Both the position numbers and the translations under genes were made by a program. The notes under the pieces are model-generated. The model saw only the letters and a program-made list of their open reading frames with translations. It was not told where the DNA came from and searched no databases. A stretch of DNA of 64,000 nt from Confluentibacter lentus. Its GTDB lineage: Bacteria; Bacteroidota; Bacteroidia; Flavobacteriales; Flavobacteriaceae. The stretch is from contig NZ_NIHE01000001.1 in assembly GCF_002806995.1 (NCBI RefSeq), positions 682,001-746,000 on the forward strand, read 5' to 3'. Each line of letters begins with the position of its first letter. The first letter of the stretch is position 1. Positions 52,308 through 61,412 of this stretch are shown one piece after another.

Positions 52308-53657
52308 ATGCAATTAGAAACCTACATAAGCGATTTACTTTATAGATATGAGTGCGTTACTGTTCCAGGGTTTGGGGCTTTTTTAACACACAGAGTTACC
52401 GCATCTATTGACGACTCTAACAATACGTTTTATCCACCAAAAAAGGCGGTATCATTTAATGAGCAAATCCAAAAAAATGATGGTCTGTTAGCGCATTATA
52501 TTGCCGATGTAGAAAAAATTCCTTTTGAAATTGCCATTCAAAAAATAGAAACCCGTGTAAAAGGTTTAAAGGATAATTTGTCGCAAGGAAAAACCATTTC
52601 TTTTCCTAATATTGGTGATTTAGAATTTAATAATGAAGGCAAAATTCAATTTGAACCTTGCTACCATCTAAACTATTTAACTGATGCTTTCGGGCTGTCA
52701 CAATTTGTATCTCCTGCCATTACTAGGGAGGTTTACAAAACTGAAGTAGAACAACTAGAAAAAGTTATTCCAATTACCATTACCCAAGAAAAACGCAAAT
52801 CTAGACCCTATCTAAAATATGCTGCTGTAGCCTTAATTGCCTTGACCGTTGGTGGTTTTGCTGCTTCAAATTATTATGTTAACCAAATTGAAGCTTATAA
52901 CCAAATAGCGCAAGAAGAAGCTGCACAACAATTAGATGCTAAAATCCAAGAAGCTACTTTTAATTTAAATTCACTCCCTGCCATTACCATAAATGTTACC
53001 AAACAATCTGGCAATTACCACATCATTGCGGGGGCTTTTAGAGTTGAAGAAAATTGCGATAAAAAAGTTGAACAACTAAAAGCTTTGGGTTTTAACGCCC
53101 GAAAAATAGGCGTTAATAAACATGGTTTGTATGAAGTCGTTTATGCCAGTTATGAAGATAGAATAGAGGCGTTAAACGAATTAAGAGCCATTAAAAGAAC
53201 GCATAACCAAGATGCTTGGTTGAAAGTAGATGAAACAACATCTACGAATGTTCTTAATAATAGAAACTCGACCGCCAAAACAACTATCCAAAATAGTTCG
53301 TCCGAACCAGTAGTAATTAACCCAACGCAGAACAGCATTTCAAAAAACACAAAAAACGATTCTAAATTTTTACAAAGCCCGAATATTATACAAATTCTAA
53401 AAGATGTAAAAAATACGGAAAGTGGTTTTTATTTGGTGTATAACACTTATAAAGATACTACGGAAAGAAACAAATTCATAAAAACCTTGGAATCTAGTGG
53501 GCAATCTAATATTAATTTCTTTTCCGATAGAGAGAATCTTTGCTATTATATCTATAGTGAGAAATTCAATGATTTGGCATCTGCTACAAAATCAATGAAT
53601 TCAAAAACAAAATCCCCGCATAACGAAGAAATGTTTATAGTTAAAGTAGAAAATTAG
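52308..53657 (+). CDS. SPOR-domain protein with HU-CCDC81-like N-terminus
   Basis: A 449-residue protein. Residues 1 to about 120 (ETYISDLLYRYECVTVPGFG, ISFPNIGDLEFNNEGKIQFE) match the HU-CCDC81 domain pair found in many Bacteroidota proteins. A transmembrane helix lies at about 167-186 (YLKYAAVALIALTVGGFAAS). In the periplasm follow a coiled segment and a SPOR domain (NYHIIAGAFRVEENCDKKVE, with LKALGFNARKIGVNKHGLYE), which binds denuded peptidoglycan at division sites; another SPOR-like repeat may occupy the C-terminus. A cell-division or envelope role is likely. Confidence 0.88.
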   Translation: MQLETYISDLLYRYECVTVPGFGAFLTHRVTASIDDSNNTFYPPKKAVSFNEQIQKNDGLLAHYIADVEKIPFEIAIQKIETRVKGLKDNLSQGKTISFPNIGDLEFNNEGKIQFEPCYHLNYLTDAFGLSQFVSPAITREVYKTEVEQLEKVIPITITQEKRKSRPYLKYAAVALIALTVGGFAASNYYVNQIEAYNQIAQEEAAQQLDAKIQEATFNLNSLPAITINVTKQSGNYHIIAGAFRVEENCDKKVEQLKALGFNARKIGVNKHGLYEVVYASYEDRIEALNELRAIKRTHNQDAWLKVDETTSTNVLNNRNSTAKTTIQNSSSEPVVINPTQNSISKNTKNDSKFLQSPNIIQILKDVKNTESGFYLVYNTYKDTTERNKFIKTLESSGQSNINFFSDRENLCYYIYSEKFNDLASATKSMNSKTKSPHNEEMFIVKVEN

Positions 53658-53735
53658 ACCTATAAAAGTTAGATTGTTTTTTACTTCCTTAATATTTAAA
53701 AGCACAGTACCTTTACATTCAATAAAGTTACAATC

Positions 53736-54245
53736 ATGCAAGCAAAAACTCCCGAGCAGTCTAAAACCATCCTTACCGATGTCGTTTTACCTGGCGAAAC
53801 CAACGCCCTAAATAGTTTATTTGGTGGCGAATTGCTGGCTCGTATGGATCGTGCCGCCAGTATTTCGGCAAGTCGCCATTGCAGAAGCATTGTGGTCACT
53901 GCTTCGGTTAACCATGTTGCCTTTTCTAAACCCATTCCTTTGGGTACCGTTGTAACTGTTGAGGCCAAAGTATCGCGTGCTTTTAAAACGTCTATGGAAG
54001 TTTATATTGATGTTTGGATAGAAGACCGGGAATCTGGAGAAAAATCGAAAGCTAATGAGGGGATTTATACATTCGTAGCTGTTGATGACACTGGAAAACC
54101 TGTTGAAGTTCCAGAAATTATACCTGAAACCACTTTGGAAAAACAACGTTTTGATGCTGCTTTACGTCGAAAACAATTAAGTCTTGTATTAGCGGGGAAA
54201 ATGAATCCTAGTGATGCAACTGAGTTAAGGGCTTTGTTTATATAA
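53736..54245 (+). CDS. Hotdog-fold acyl-CoA thioesterase
   Basis: A 169-residue protein. NALNSLFGGELLARMDRAAS and VNHVAFSKPIPLGTVVTVEA are typical of the YciA/ACOT acyl-CoA thioesterase hotdog fold; the usual catalytic Asp is in LARMDRAAS. It hydrolyses acyl-CoA to free acid and CoA. The C-terminal tail (RRKQLSLVLAGKMNPSDATE) resembles the flavobacterial subtype. The ATG at 53736 follows a 79-bp gap after the SPOR gene. Confidence 0.9.
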   Translation: MQAKTPEQSKTILTDVVLPGETNALNSLFGGELLARMDRAASISASRHCRSIVVTASVNHVAFSKPIPLGTVVTVEAKVSRAFKTSMEVYIDVWIEDRESGEKSKANEGIYTFVAVDDTGKPVEVPEIIPETTLEKQRFDAALRRKQLSLVLAGKMNPSDATELRALFI

Positions 54246-54301
54246 TTGCTAAAAAATTTAGATACCTTTCCGATTGCGATTTGGATTCGCAGGAATTTTA
54301 T

Positions 54302-54327
54302 GAGATCCTGAACAAGTTCAGGATGAC
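54302..54327. repeat. Dispersed short palindromic repeat (GTTCAGGATGAC type)
   Basis: GAGATCCTGAACAAGTTCAG then GATGAC: stem TCCTGAAC/GTTCAGGA. It lies between the convergent thioesterase and EnvC genes and has a partner of the same type at 61381. Confidence 0.7.
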
Positions 54328-54331
54328 TTTG

Positions 54332-55570
54332 TCACATTTTATAAATCCAAGACGCTGGGTTTTCAGTCTTTGCTTCCTTAAAAACAGTAAAACTCAATAC
54401 CGTTTCACCATCCATAGGATTTGTAAAAACCTCACCTATGGCCTGTTTGGTAGTAACTTTATCGCCTTCTTTAACATATACTTTCGATAGGTTTTTATAT
54501 GCAGTTATATAATTTCCATGACGAATCATAATCACAGGATTGGCATTTTTTATTAAAACAATCCTACTTACTTCTCCATTAAAAACAGCTCTAACTTTTG
54601 ATCCTTTCTCAGTTGCAATTCGTACACCGTTACTCTGAGTGGTTAACGATTTATCCAACGGATGTGGTTGTGTACCATAAGCAAGTGTTACGTAGCCTTT
54701 TTCTACAGGCCAAGGTAGCTTTCCTTTATTGGAAACAAAACTTGCCGCTAGTACTTTTTCTTCCGCAGTTAAGGCAAAACTAGAAGAACTGCCTGTTGTA
54801 GCCTTATTTCCTGCCTTTTTATTGGAACTTGCTATGGCAGCTTTAATAATATTTTCTATTTCCCTATCAATTCTATCGGCTTCACGTTGCTTTTCCTTAA
54901 TTTGAGACGCATATACATTGATATTCTTCTTAATGGAATTCATTAAACTTTCATGCTGTGTGCGTTCCTTTTCTAAAGATTTTTGGAGTTCTCTATTTTC
55001 TGCAATAAGATTTTGCTTGTCGTTCTTCTGTTTTTGTAAATTCTTATTAACCTCTTGCAGTTCTATTGTTTTTGCTTTAATAGTTTCTCCTTGTTCTTTT
55101 TGATGATTAGAATATTGCTTGATATATTGTAACCGTTTGTAGGCTTGCTTAAAATCTTCTGAAGACAGTAAAAACATGATTCTACTTTGTTGATTTTTAT
55201 TTTTATACGATTTTACAATCATCCCCGCATAATCTTTTTTCAAGTTTTCTAATTCTTTGCGAAGGCCCGTAATTCTTTTTTGATTGTCATTAATATCTCG
55301 GGTTAATAAATTAGCTTGCTGATTGGTTAATTTTATCAAATTATTAATCACGCTAATTTTATAGTTGAATTCCTGAATGAGTGATAATTGTGATTTTTGT
55401 TTGGTTTTGTTTTCAGCTTGTAGTTGGCTGATTTTCTGAATTTCCAAGCGTAATTCTTGTCGACGAGCCTCTAGATCTGCTTGCTTGTTGGTTTGAGAAA
55501 AAGCAATAATACCCGTTAATAAAAATATTAAAAGTGAGGGAAATTTTAATATGTTTTTATTGTGTCTCAT
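54332..55570 (-). CDS. EnvC-like murein hydrolase activator (M23 family)
   Basis: A 412-residue protein with an N-terminal signal peptide (SLLIFLLTGIIAFSQT, cleavage near AFSQ), a long coiled coil (about 27-240, rich in Glu, Lys, Gln and Arg heptads), and a C-terminal LytM/M23 domain (about 290-410) in which GVRIATEKGSKVRAVFNGEV and MIRHGNYITAYKNLSKVYVK are visible. The catalytic His/Asp of active M23 peptidases seem not to be all present, as in EnvC, which activates amidases rather than cutting peptidoglycan. It overlaps the DUF4292 gene by 4 bp. Confidence 0.9.
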   Translation of the reverse strand: MRHNKNILKFPSLLIFLLTGIIAFSQTNKQADLEARRQELRLEIQKISQLQAENKTKQKSQLSLIQEFNYKISVINNLIKLTNQQANLLTRDINDNQKRITGLRKELENLKKDYAGMIVKSYKNKNQQSRIMFLLSSEDFKQAYKRLQYIKQYSNHQKEQGETIKAKTIELQEVNKNLQKQKNDKQNLIAENRELQKSLEKERTQHESLMNSIKKNINVYASQIKEKQREADRIDREIENIIKAAIASSNKKAGNKATTGSSSSFALTAEEKVLAASFVSNKGKLPWPVEKGYVTLAYGTQPHPLDKSLTTQSNGVRIATEKGSKVRAVFNGEVSRIVLIKNANPVIMIRHGNYITAYKNLSKVYVKEGDKVTTKQAIGEVFTNPMDGETVLSFTVFKEAKTENPASWIYKM

Positions 55571-56343
55571 TTAAGTTTAATTTCATCAAAACCAGATGGA
55601 ATACTAAAAGGAAAATTTAAATCTTCGTTCAAAGATACTGATTTGAACTCCAGTCTTGCAATCATTTCTTTATTTGCTTCTACGGCAATAATCTTAATAT
55701 TTTCGGGAAACGCTTGCTTATTGACTTCTTGGTAGGTTAAATAATCTATTTGTAAATGTCTGGAATTACTTGGTTGGGAAATTTGTTGTGACTTAACTTT
55801 AAAATGCTGCGGGCTCAATATATAGAATATTTCAAAAAGCTGTTGTTGGTTTTTTGGTTGAAGCACATACAAGTCATCATTAACCGATACACTATAATCT
55901 GCATCATCTAAATTAAATAAGGTTTCGCCAAGTAATAAATTCTGAACCTTTTCAAAATCCAGTTCCGTTCCCAATAAATCACTTAAATACTTATAATCAC
56001 CGTCAAAAAACGTATTGTCCAATTTATTATAAAAGCTCACTTTTTCAGGCGTTATCATGGCTCTAACGACTGAAAATGCTGAATTAATCCAAATAACTTC
56101 ATCCTTCTTTAACCTAAAAATTACCGAATGTGTTTGCTCATCACCATCGGAAGCATAAGAGATTTTAAGCTTGGCTTGAAGGGTTTTAAACTCTGGTGAT
56201 TGTTTGGCGTTTTCTTTTATTAATTGCTTTGCCGACAACTCTAAATTAGCCTCTCCAGAAGCTATTCTTTTAGTTGATTTACAACTTGCAAAAAAAATAA
56301 GGGTGAACAATAAAACGCTTAAGATATGGGGATGTTTTTTCAA
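55567..56343 (-). CDS. DUF4292 lipoprotein
   Basis: A 258-residue lipoprotein. The signal LSVLLFTLIFFASC ends in the lipobox (Cys about residue 21). The segments KISYASDGDEQTHSVIFRLK and EVIWINSAFSVVRAMITPEK, in a beta-rich body, match the DUF4292 family found next to EnvC/TPR genes in Bacteroidota. It looks like a LolB/LppX-type lipid-carrier beta-barrel; a role in outer-membrane assembly or lipoprotein/LPS transport is inferred. It overlaps the EnvC gene by 4 bp and is 12 bp from the TPR gene. Confidence 0.88.
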   Translation of the reverse strand: MKKHPHILSVLLFTLIFFASCKSTKRIASGEANLELSAKQLIKENAKQSPEFKTLQAKLKISYASDGDEQTHSVIFRLKKDEVIWINSAFSVVRAMITPEKVSFYNKLDNTFFDGDYKYLSDLLGTELDFEKVQNLLLGETLFNLDDADYSVSVNDDLYVLQPKNQQQLFEIFYILSPQHFKVKSQQISQPSNSRHLQIDYLTYQEVNKQAFPENIKIIAVEANKEMIARLEFKSVSLNEDLNFPFSIPSGFDEIKLK

Positions 56344-56355
56344 AGGGATACTGAG

Positions 56356-57720
56356 TTAATTTTGAATTTCTAATTGTTTGGCTTTATCACTAAACGATTT
56401 TGCCTTCTCTGCATTGTTCAATAGGGTGTATGCCTTACTTAACTGCATATAAAAATCGGCTTCCATTTTAATATCGTCGATAACCCAATCTAAGCCAGAT
56501 TCTAACATCTCGGCAGCTTTTTTTGGTTCGTTTAATTCGTTTAATGCAACGCCGTTTACTAAATAGCAAATAGGTTGGGATGGAAATTTTTCAAGGGCTT
56601 TATTGCTTTCTTCACTTGCTTCTTTGTACTGTTTTAAATCTAAATGAAGTAATAACACATTCTTTATGGTATTGAAATTATCCACATCCAATTTTAATGC
56701 TTCTTCAAAATATTTTAAGGCGTTGCCTTTGTCGTTTTTTGCTAAATAATATTGCCCTAATTCCAAAAGTGATTTTTCATCATTTTTTCCTCCAACCAAA
56801 GCCATGGCTTCTACCAAATCTGTCTCATATTCAGGATTCATTTTTACAAAATTCACAAAATCTGAAAGCACTTTGAGTTTAGCTTCTGGCCTTATTTCGT
56901 TACTATTTACAACGATTTTCATGGACTGAATAGCTTTATCAGCATCATTGTCATCTAAATAAAACTTATACAATGCTAAATGAACTACTTGAGAATTTGG
57001 GTTTATTTTTAATAACTCTTTTGCAGTTTCATAGGCTTTTTCTTTGTCGTTATTCTCACTATACCTAAAAATAAGCGCGATATAATTGGATTCTTTATCT
57101 GGATTGTTATCAATACGAGCTTCTAAATTCTTTATTTGATCATCTTTTCTGCCAGTAACCTCATATATCCTATTACGCAAAATATCTCTGGAAACCGATA
57201 TGCCAAATTCTAAATCAAGTTCATCTAAAATTTTTAAAGCATCATCAAGTTTTTTAGTTTTAAAATACAGTCCGGCCAAATCTTCCTTATAGTCTGCTGG
57301 GTGAAACTTTACTAATTGTTTTACTGTATTGATGGCTTTATCAAGATCATTTTGCTCAATGTAAAACTCATAAAGGGCATCTAAATACCACTCATTGTTT
57401 GGTTCTTTTTCAACAGCTTCTTTTAAAGCGTCTTCAGCGGAACCAAAATTTTTAAGCTGATTATAATTTTTCCCTAATTCGTAATAAATAACAGGTACGT
57501 TTTTATCTAATTCTTTACACTTTAAAAGGGCTTCAACGGAGCGGTCATAATTTTCAATACTTTTTTGTTTCATGGCTTCAAAAAAGTATTCTTGGAATTG
57601 ATCTTCAACATCCCCCAAATCGTCCGTAGGTTTATTATTAAAATCTACTTGAGCATAATTCATCAGAGGAAAAATGAATATTCCAAATAATAAAAATAAT
57701 ATGTAATTTTTATACTTCAT
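56356..57720 (-). CDS. Exported tetratricopeptide repeat protein
   Basis: A 454-residue protein with an N-terminal signal (YILFLLFGIFIFPLMNYAQ) and about ten TPR-like helix pairs, for example IYYELGKNYNQLKNFGSAED, ALKEAVEKEPNNEWYLDALY and ALKYFEEALKLDVDNFNTIK. TPR arrays scaffold protein complexes; here the neighbouring EnvC, DUF4292 and nucleotidyltransferase genes suggest the cell envelope. It lies 39 bp from the nucleotidyltransferase gene and shares that gap with a dispersed palindrome. Confidence 0.9.
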   Translation of the reverse strand: MKYKNYILFLLFGIFIFPLMNYAQVDFNNKPTDDLGDVEDQFQEYFFEAMKQKSIENYDRSVEALLKCKELDKNVPVIYYELGKNYNQLKNFGSAEDALKEAVEKEPNNEWYLDALYEFYIEQNDLDKAINTVKQLVKFHPADYKEDLAGLYFKTKKLDDALKILDELDLEFGISVSRDILRNRIYEVTGRKDDQIKNLEARIDNNPDKESNYIALIFRYSENNDKEKAYETAKELLKINPNSQVVHLALYKFYLDDNDADKAIQSMKIVVNSNEIRPEAKLKVLSDFVNFVKMNPEYETDLVEAMALVGGKNDEKSLLELGQYYLAKNDKGNALKYFEEALKLDVDNFNTIKNVLLLHLDLKQYKEASEESNKALEKFPSQPICYLVNGVALNELNEPKKAAEMLESGLDWVIDDIKMEADFYMQLSKAYTLLNNAEKAKSFSDKAKQLEIQN

Positions 57721-57727
57721 AAATTAT

Positions 57728-57757
57728 GTGATGTCTCACTTTGTTCGACATGACAAA
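57728..57757. repeat. Dispersed short palindromic repeat (GACATGACA type)
   Basis: GTGATGTCTCACTTTGTTCG then ACATGACAAAT: imperfect stem ATGTC..GACAT with the ATGACA tail. It lies between the TPR and nucleotidyltransferase genes. Confidence 0.5.
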
Positions 57758-57759
57758 TA

Positions 57760-58779
57760 TTATTCCAAAACCGAATAATCACCAATGCTGATGCTTTTAA
57801 AATCACCGTTAAATTCTACATAATTCCCTATCATGGCGTTATCTAAATTAGCGTTTTTTATAACGGTATGGTTTTGAATTAAACTATTTTTAACAGTTGT
57901 GTTTTCTACCACGCAATGGTTTCCTATTGACACATTGGGTCCGATGGTGGTATTTTTCAAAATAACATGCTCACCAATAAAACAAGGTTCAATTATTTTT
58001 GAATTATCAAGTTTTACCGAAGCTGCTATTAATTGTTCTTCTCCATCCGCTTTTAAAAAGCCTAACATTTTGGTATTGGTTTCTAAAGTGATGGCTTTAT
58101 TGCCACAATCCATCCACTCATCAACTGTTCCTGTTTTAAAAACCTTCCCATCAGCCATCATACGCTTAATACCATCATTAATTTGATATTCGCCACCGTT
58201 CATAACGTTTTCATCTAAAACTTCTTGTAATTTATCTTTTAAAACGGCAACGTCTTTAAAATAATATATCCCTATAACTGCTTGATCACTAATAAAGGTT
58301 TTAGATTTTTCAACCAGTTCAACAATTTCCTGTTTCTCATTTAATTTAACCACACCATAAGCTTCTGGGTTATCAACTTGCTTAGTCCAAATGACACTAT
58401 CTGCGGCTGGATCTAAATCGAATTCCGCTCTAATAAGTGTGTCCGCATAAGCTATAACAGCTTGACCCGATAAAGATGGCTTGGCACACATAATGGCATG
58501 ACCCGTCCCCAAAGGTTGATCTTGACGGTAAATGGAAGCTTTAGCACCTAAATCGGTTGCCAATTTTTTAAGACTTTCAACCACGTCGTCACCAAACCAC
58601 GCAGGATCACCAAGGACAAAAGCCACTTCTTCTATCGGTTGTTTTAAAACTTTGGCAATATCCTTTACCAATCTGTGTACAATAGGCTGTCCAGCAACAG
58701 GAATTAATGGTTTTGGAACTGTAATGCTGTGGGGTCTTAAACGAGACCCTCTGCCTGCCATTGGTACTATTATTTTCAT
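57760..58779 (-). CDS. Sugar-phosphate nucleotidyltransferase with hexapeptide-repeat tail
   Basis: A 339-residue protein. MAGRGSRLRPHSITVPKPLI (about residues 7-26) is the nucleotide-binding loop with the catalytic Lys in PKPL. Residues 30-240 are the GT-A catalytic domain (QPLGTGHAIMCAKPSL, then VIAYADTLIRAEFD). From about 255 a left-handed beta-helix of hexapeptide repeats is seen (CFIGEHVILKNTTIGPNVSI, GNHCVVENTTVKNSLIQNHT). It makes an NDP-sugar for LPS, capsule or cell-wall polymers; the exact sugar is not determined. Confidence 0.9.
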   Translation of the reverse strand: MKIIVPMAGRGSRLRPHSITVPKPLIPVAGQPIVHRLVKDIAKVLKQPIEEVAFVLGDPAWFGDDVVESLKKLATDLGAKASIYRQDQPLGTGHAIMCAKPSLSGQAVIAYADTLIRAEFDLDPAADSVIWTKQVDNPEAYGVVKLNEKQEIVELVEKSKTFISDQAVIGIYYFKDVAVLKDKLQEVLDENVMNGGEYQINDGIKRMMADGKVFKTGTVDEWMDCGNKAITLETNTKMLGFLKADGEEQLIAASVKLDNSKIIEPCFIGEHVILKNTTIGPNVSIGNHCVVENTTVKNSLIQNHTVIKNANLDNAMIGNYVEFNGDFKSISIGDYSVLE

Positions 58780-58851
58780 ACTTTAAAGTTGATTCGTTTA
58801 TTTGTTTTCCCGGAATTCGAATTATTTTCTTTATAAATCAAAAATCGTCAA

Positions 58852-59286
58852 TCACTTAACTCCCGTACTCCCAAAACCTCCTTCTCCTCGTGAGGTTTCT
58901 GAAAGTTCTTTTACTTCAATCCATTCTGCACGTTCGTGTTTTGCAATGACTAATTGAGCGATCCGTTCACCATTTTCTATAATGAAATCCTCATTCGATA
59001 TATTCACTAAAATAACACCAATCTCACCTCTATAATCGGCATCAACCGTCCCGGGCGCATTTAAAACGGTAACACCTTTTTTTACTGCCAATCCGCTACG
59101 TGGGCGTACTTGTGCTTCAAAACCAATCGGTAGTTCGATAAACAAACCAGTTTTTACAATGGTTCTTTCTAAAGGTTTTAACGTAATGGGTTCAGTGATA
59201 TTGGCTCTTAAATCCATTCCAGCAGAGGCTATGGTTTCATAGTTAGGTAAATTGTGAGTGGATTTGTTGATTATTTTAATCTGCAT
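58852..59286 (-). CDS. dut: Deoxyuridine 5'-triphosphate nucleotidohydrolase
   Basis: A 144-residue trimeric dUTPase with the five motifs: ASAGMDLRA (I), [11 protein letters not shown] (II), [15 protein letters not shown] (III), [12 protein letters not shown] (IV) and the C-terminal EGGFGSTG (V). It splits dUTP to dUMP and PPi, preventing uracil incorporation. It overlaps no neighbour but is one base from the flippase gene. Confidence 0.97.
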   Translation of the reverse strand: MQIKIINKSTHNLPNYETIASAGMDLRANITEPITLKPLERTIVKTGLFIELPIGFEAQVRPRSGLAVKKGVTVLNAPGTVDADYRGEIGVILVNISNEDFIIENGERIAQLVIAKHERAEWIEVKELSETSRGEGGFGSTGVK

Positions 59287-59287
59287 T

Positions 59288-60748
59288 TTATCGTTTTAAT
59301 AATTGTTTTATTTGATTTTTTTCAGAAATTCCAATGATCCCCAAAAATACAATTAACATAGAAATCCCTATCACATAATTAGCCCTAAATTCATAAAATG
59401 ATAAGACTGATAATCCTATAGAAAGAAAGAAATATATGCTCATTTTTTTGATATTATAAGGGATGGGATAATATTTTCTTCCATAATAATATGATAAAAT
59501 CATCATAACGGCATAAGCTAACAATGTTGCCACAGCCGATGCTTTATAACTATAGTCTTTAATAAACATAAAATTAATAACTAATGTCACTATCGCACCA
59601 ATAATGGATATATAAGCGCCAAATTTTGTTTTGTCCGTAATTTTGTACCAGACCGATAGATTATGATATATACCTAAGCAGAAATTAGCTATTAGTATAA
59701 TAGGCACCACCCACATGGCTTCCCAATAAGCCTCGCTTCTAACAATAATAGGTTTTAAAACATCTGCAAAAACAACTACAAAAAGCAATATGATAGACCC
59801 CAAAGCCACAAAAAACTCTAAAATAATAGCATAATTTTTCTGGGGATTAACACTTTTAGCATGGCTGAAAAAAAATGGCTCGATACCCAATCTGTAAGCT
59901 GTAGCAAAAAGAGTCATAAACAAGGAAATCTTGTAGCATGCTGAATACATACCTATATCTGTATCGGCAACATTTGGAGGCAATAATTCCTTTAATAAAA
60001 TCCTATCAAACGTTTCATTTATGGAAAAGGCAACACCAGCAATTAATACAGGAAAAGCATAACGCATCATGTTTTTCCATAATTCGGCATTAAAAATATA
60101 TTTAATTTTCGAGTAAAATGGAAACATGAAAAGTAATGTAATGGCACTCGCAATTAAATTGGCAATGAAGATATAACTTATTTCAAAATTGGGTTTATAT
60201 AGTAGTTCAAAAAAAGAACCATTTACTGCCAGCTTTTTTAAACTCAACAAGAAAAATAGATTTAAAGAAATATTAATTACAACGTTTAATATTTTAAAAA
60301 CAGCATAACGCATGGGGCGTTGCGTGGCCCGGAACCATGCAAACGGAATGATTGCTAGGGCATCTAAAAGTAAAATCCAAATAACAAGATTGATATATTT
60401 AACATCAATATTAATAGCATTGGCTATTTGATTTTGAAAAATAAGAGCCCCTATAAAAAATATAAAAGATGAAGCAATTAAAGAAATAGTGGATGTTCCT
60501 GTAACACTATCTTTATCTTCAGTTTTGTTTAAAAATCTAAAGAAAGCCGTTTCCATCCCATAGGCTAAAACCACATTAAACAACACAAAATAGGAAAAAA
60601 TAACAGATATTTCACCATACTCTGCCACAGAAGACAATACACCTTTGGTTGTATAAAGAGGCACCAATAAAAAGCTAAGCATTCTGGGAAGAACCGTAGC
60701 CAACCCATAAATAAATGTTTGCTTAAATAAAGTTTTAAGTCCGCTCAA
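59288..60748 (-). CDS. Polysaccharide flippase (Wzx/MurJ-like, MOP superfamily)
   Basis: A 486-residue membrane protein with about fourteen predicted helices. The beginning [20 protein letters not shown] followed by [11 protein letters not shown] is typical of polysaccharide-biosynthesis flippases (MATE/Wzx-like MOP fold), and [19 protein letters not shown] and [13 protein letters not shown] are conserved. It would move undecaprenyl-linked oligosaccharides across the inner membrane. It lies upstream of dut and the nucleotidyltransferase on the same strand. Confidence 0.92.
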   Translation of the reverse strand: MSGLKTLFKQTFIYGLATVLPRMLSFLLVPLYTTKGVLSSVAEYGEISVIFSYFVLFNVVLAYGMETAFFRFLNKTEDKDSVTGTSTISLIASSFIFFIGALIFQNQIANAINIDVKYINLVIWILLLDALAIIPFAWFRATQRPMRYAVFKILNVVINISLNLFFLLSLKKLAVNGSFFELLYKPNFEISYIFIANLIASAITLLFMFPFYSKIKYIFNAELWKNMMRYAFPVLIAGVAFSINETFDRILLKELLPPNVADTDIGMYSACYKISLFMTLFATAYRLGIEPFFFSHAKSVNPQKNYAIILEFFVALGSIILLFVVVFADVLKPIIVRSEAYWEAMWVVPIILIANFCLGIYHNLSVWYKITDKTKFGAYISIIGAIVTLVINFMFIKDYSYKASAVATLLAYAVMMILSYYYGRKYYPIPYNIKKMSIYFFLSIGLSVLSFYEFRANYVIGISMLIVFLGIIGISEKNQIKQLLKR

Positions 60749-60845
60749 GTATTAGGTATTTGTTTTACTAAAAATACGTTTTTAGAAAATTCAAAAACAA
60801 AGATAAGTTATTGGATGCAATTGATATTCAAAGACAAGCTTGAGT

Positions 60846-61295
60846 TTATTTTTGAATCACATTTTTAATCTTGAAATACTTGAATTTATTTTCTTCTTTA
60901 TAACTCACAACACATTCATTTTCCTTCAATTCAAATGGTGATTTTTCTGAAAGCTTTGGGATTTTATTACCATATTCCGCATAGGGTTTATTACTCATAA
61001 TAATATCTTGCTTTTGAGTGGACTCTGTTTTAAAACGACCCACAGCTAATGATGCACTTTCTAATTCAAGTTTTGTTTTTTTACCCTGAAAATAAACACT
61101 GTCCAAAATGGTATTGTTTGGATTTGATTTTATAGGAATATATACATTTATATCTGTGTTTGATTCTTGATAATACGCTTCGCCTATTTCAAACGGCGAC
61201 TCATTTTGAAGCATTTTTGCACTTGAGCAATTGTAAAAACTAACCATAATAAACGGCATTAAAAGAAAAGTAATTATCTTTCTAGGTGTTTTCAT
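60846..61295 (-). CDS. Conserved lipoprotein
   Basis: A 149-residue protein with a signal peptide ending SFYNC (Cys at residue 23), so a lipoprotein. The body (SPFEIGEAYYQESNTDINVY, SVYFQGKKTKLELESASLAV, QDIIMSNKPYAEYGNKIPKL) is beta-rich and ends with a basic stretch. No family is recognised. It is on the same strand as the neighbouring genes and has about 97 bp before the flippase gene and 117 bp to atpG. Confidence 0.75.
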   Translation of the reverse strand: MKTPRKIITFLLMPFIMVSFYNCSSAKMLQNESPFEIGEAYYQESNTDINVYIPIKSNPNNTILDSVYFQGKKTKLELESASLAVGRFKTESTQKQDIIMSNKPYAEYGNKIPKLSEKSPFELKENECVVSYKEENKFKYFKIKNVIQK

Positions 61296-61341
61296 CTGAA
61301 ATTGAATTAATTAAAGACACCTGTTTCAAAAGTAATGCCAT

Positions 61342-61366
61342 AAAAAACCTCACTTTTTAAGTGAGG
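61342..61366 (-). terminator. Terminator after atpG (minus strand)
   Basis: On the minus strand, stem CCTCACTT / AAGTGAGG with an AAA loop, followed by a T tract. The ATP-synthase transcript can end here. Confidence 0.85.
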
Positions 61367-61380
61367 CTTGATATTTTGGT

Positions 61381-61409
61381 GAGATGCTGAATCAAGTTCA
61401 GCATGACAA
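61381..61409. repeat. Dispersed short palindromic repeat (GTTCAGCATGACA type)
   Basis: GAGATGCTGAATCAAGTTCA then GCATGACAA: stem TGCTGAA/TTCAGCA. It is directly after the atpG stop at 61413 and has the same layout as 54302. Confidence 0.75.
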
Positions 61410-61412
61410 TTT

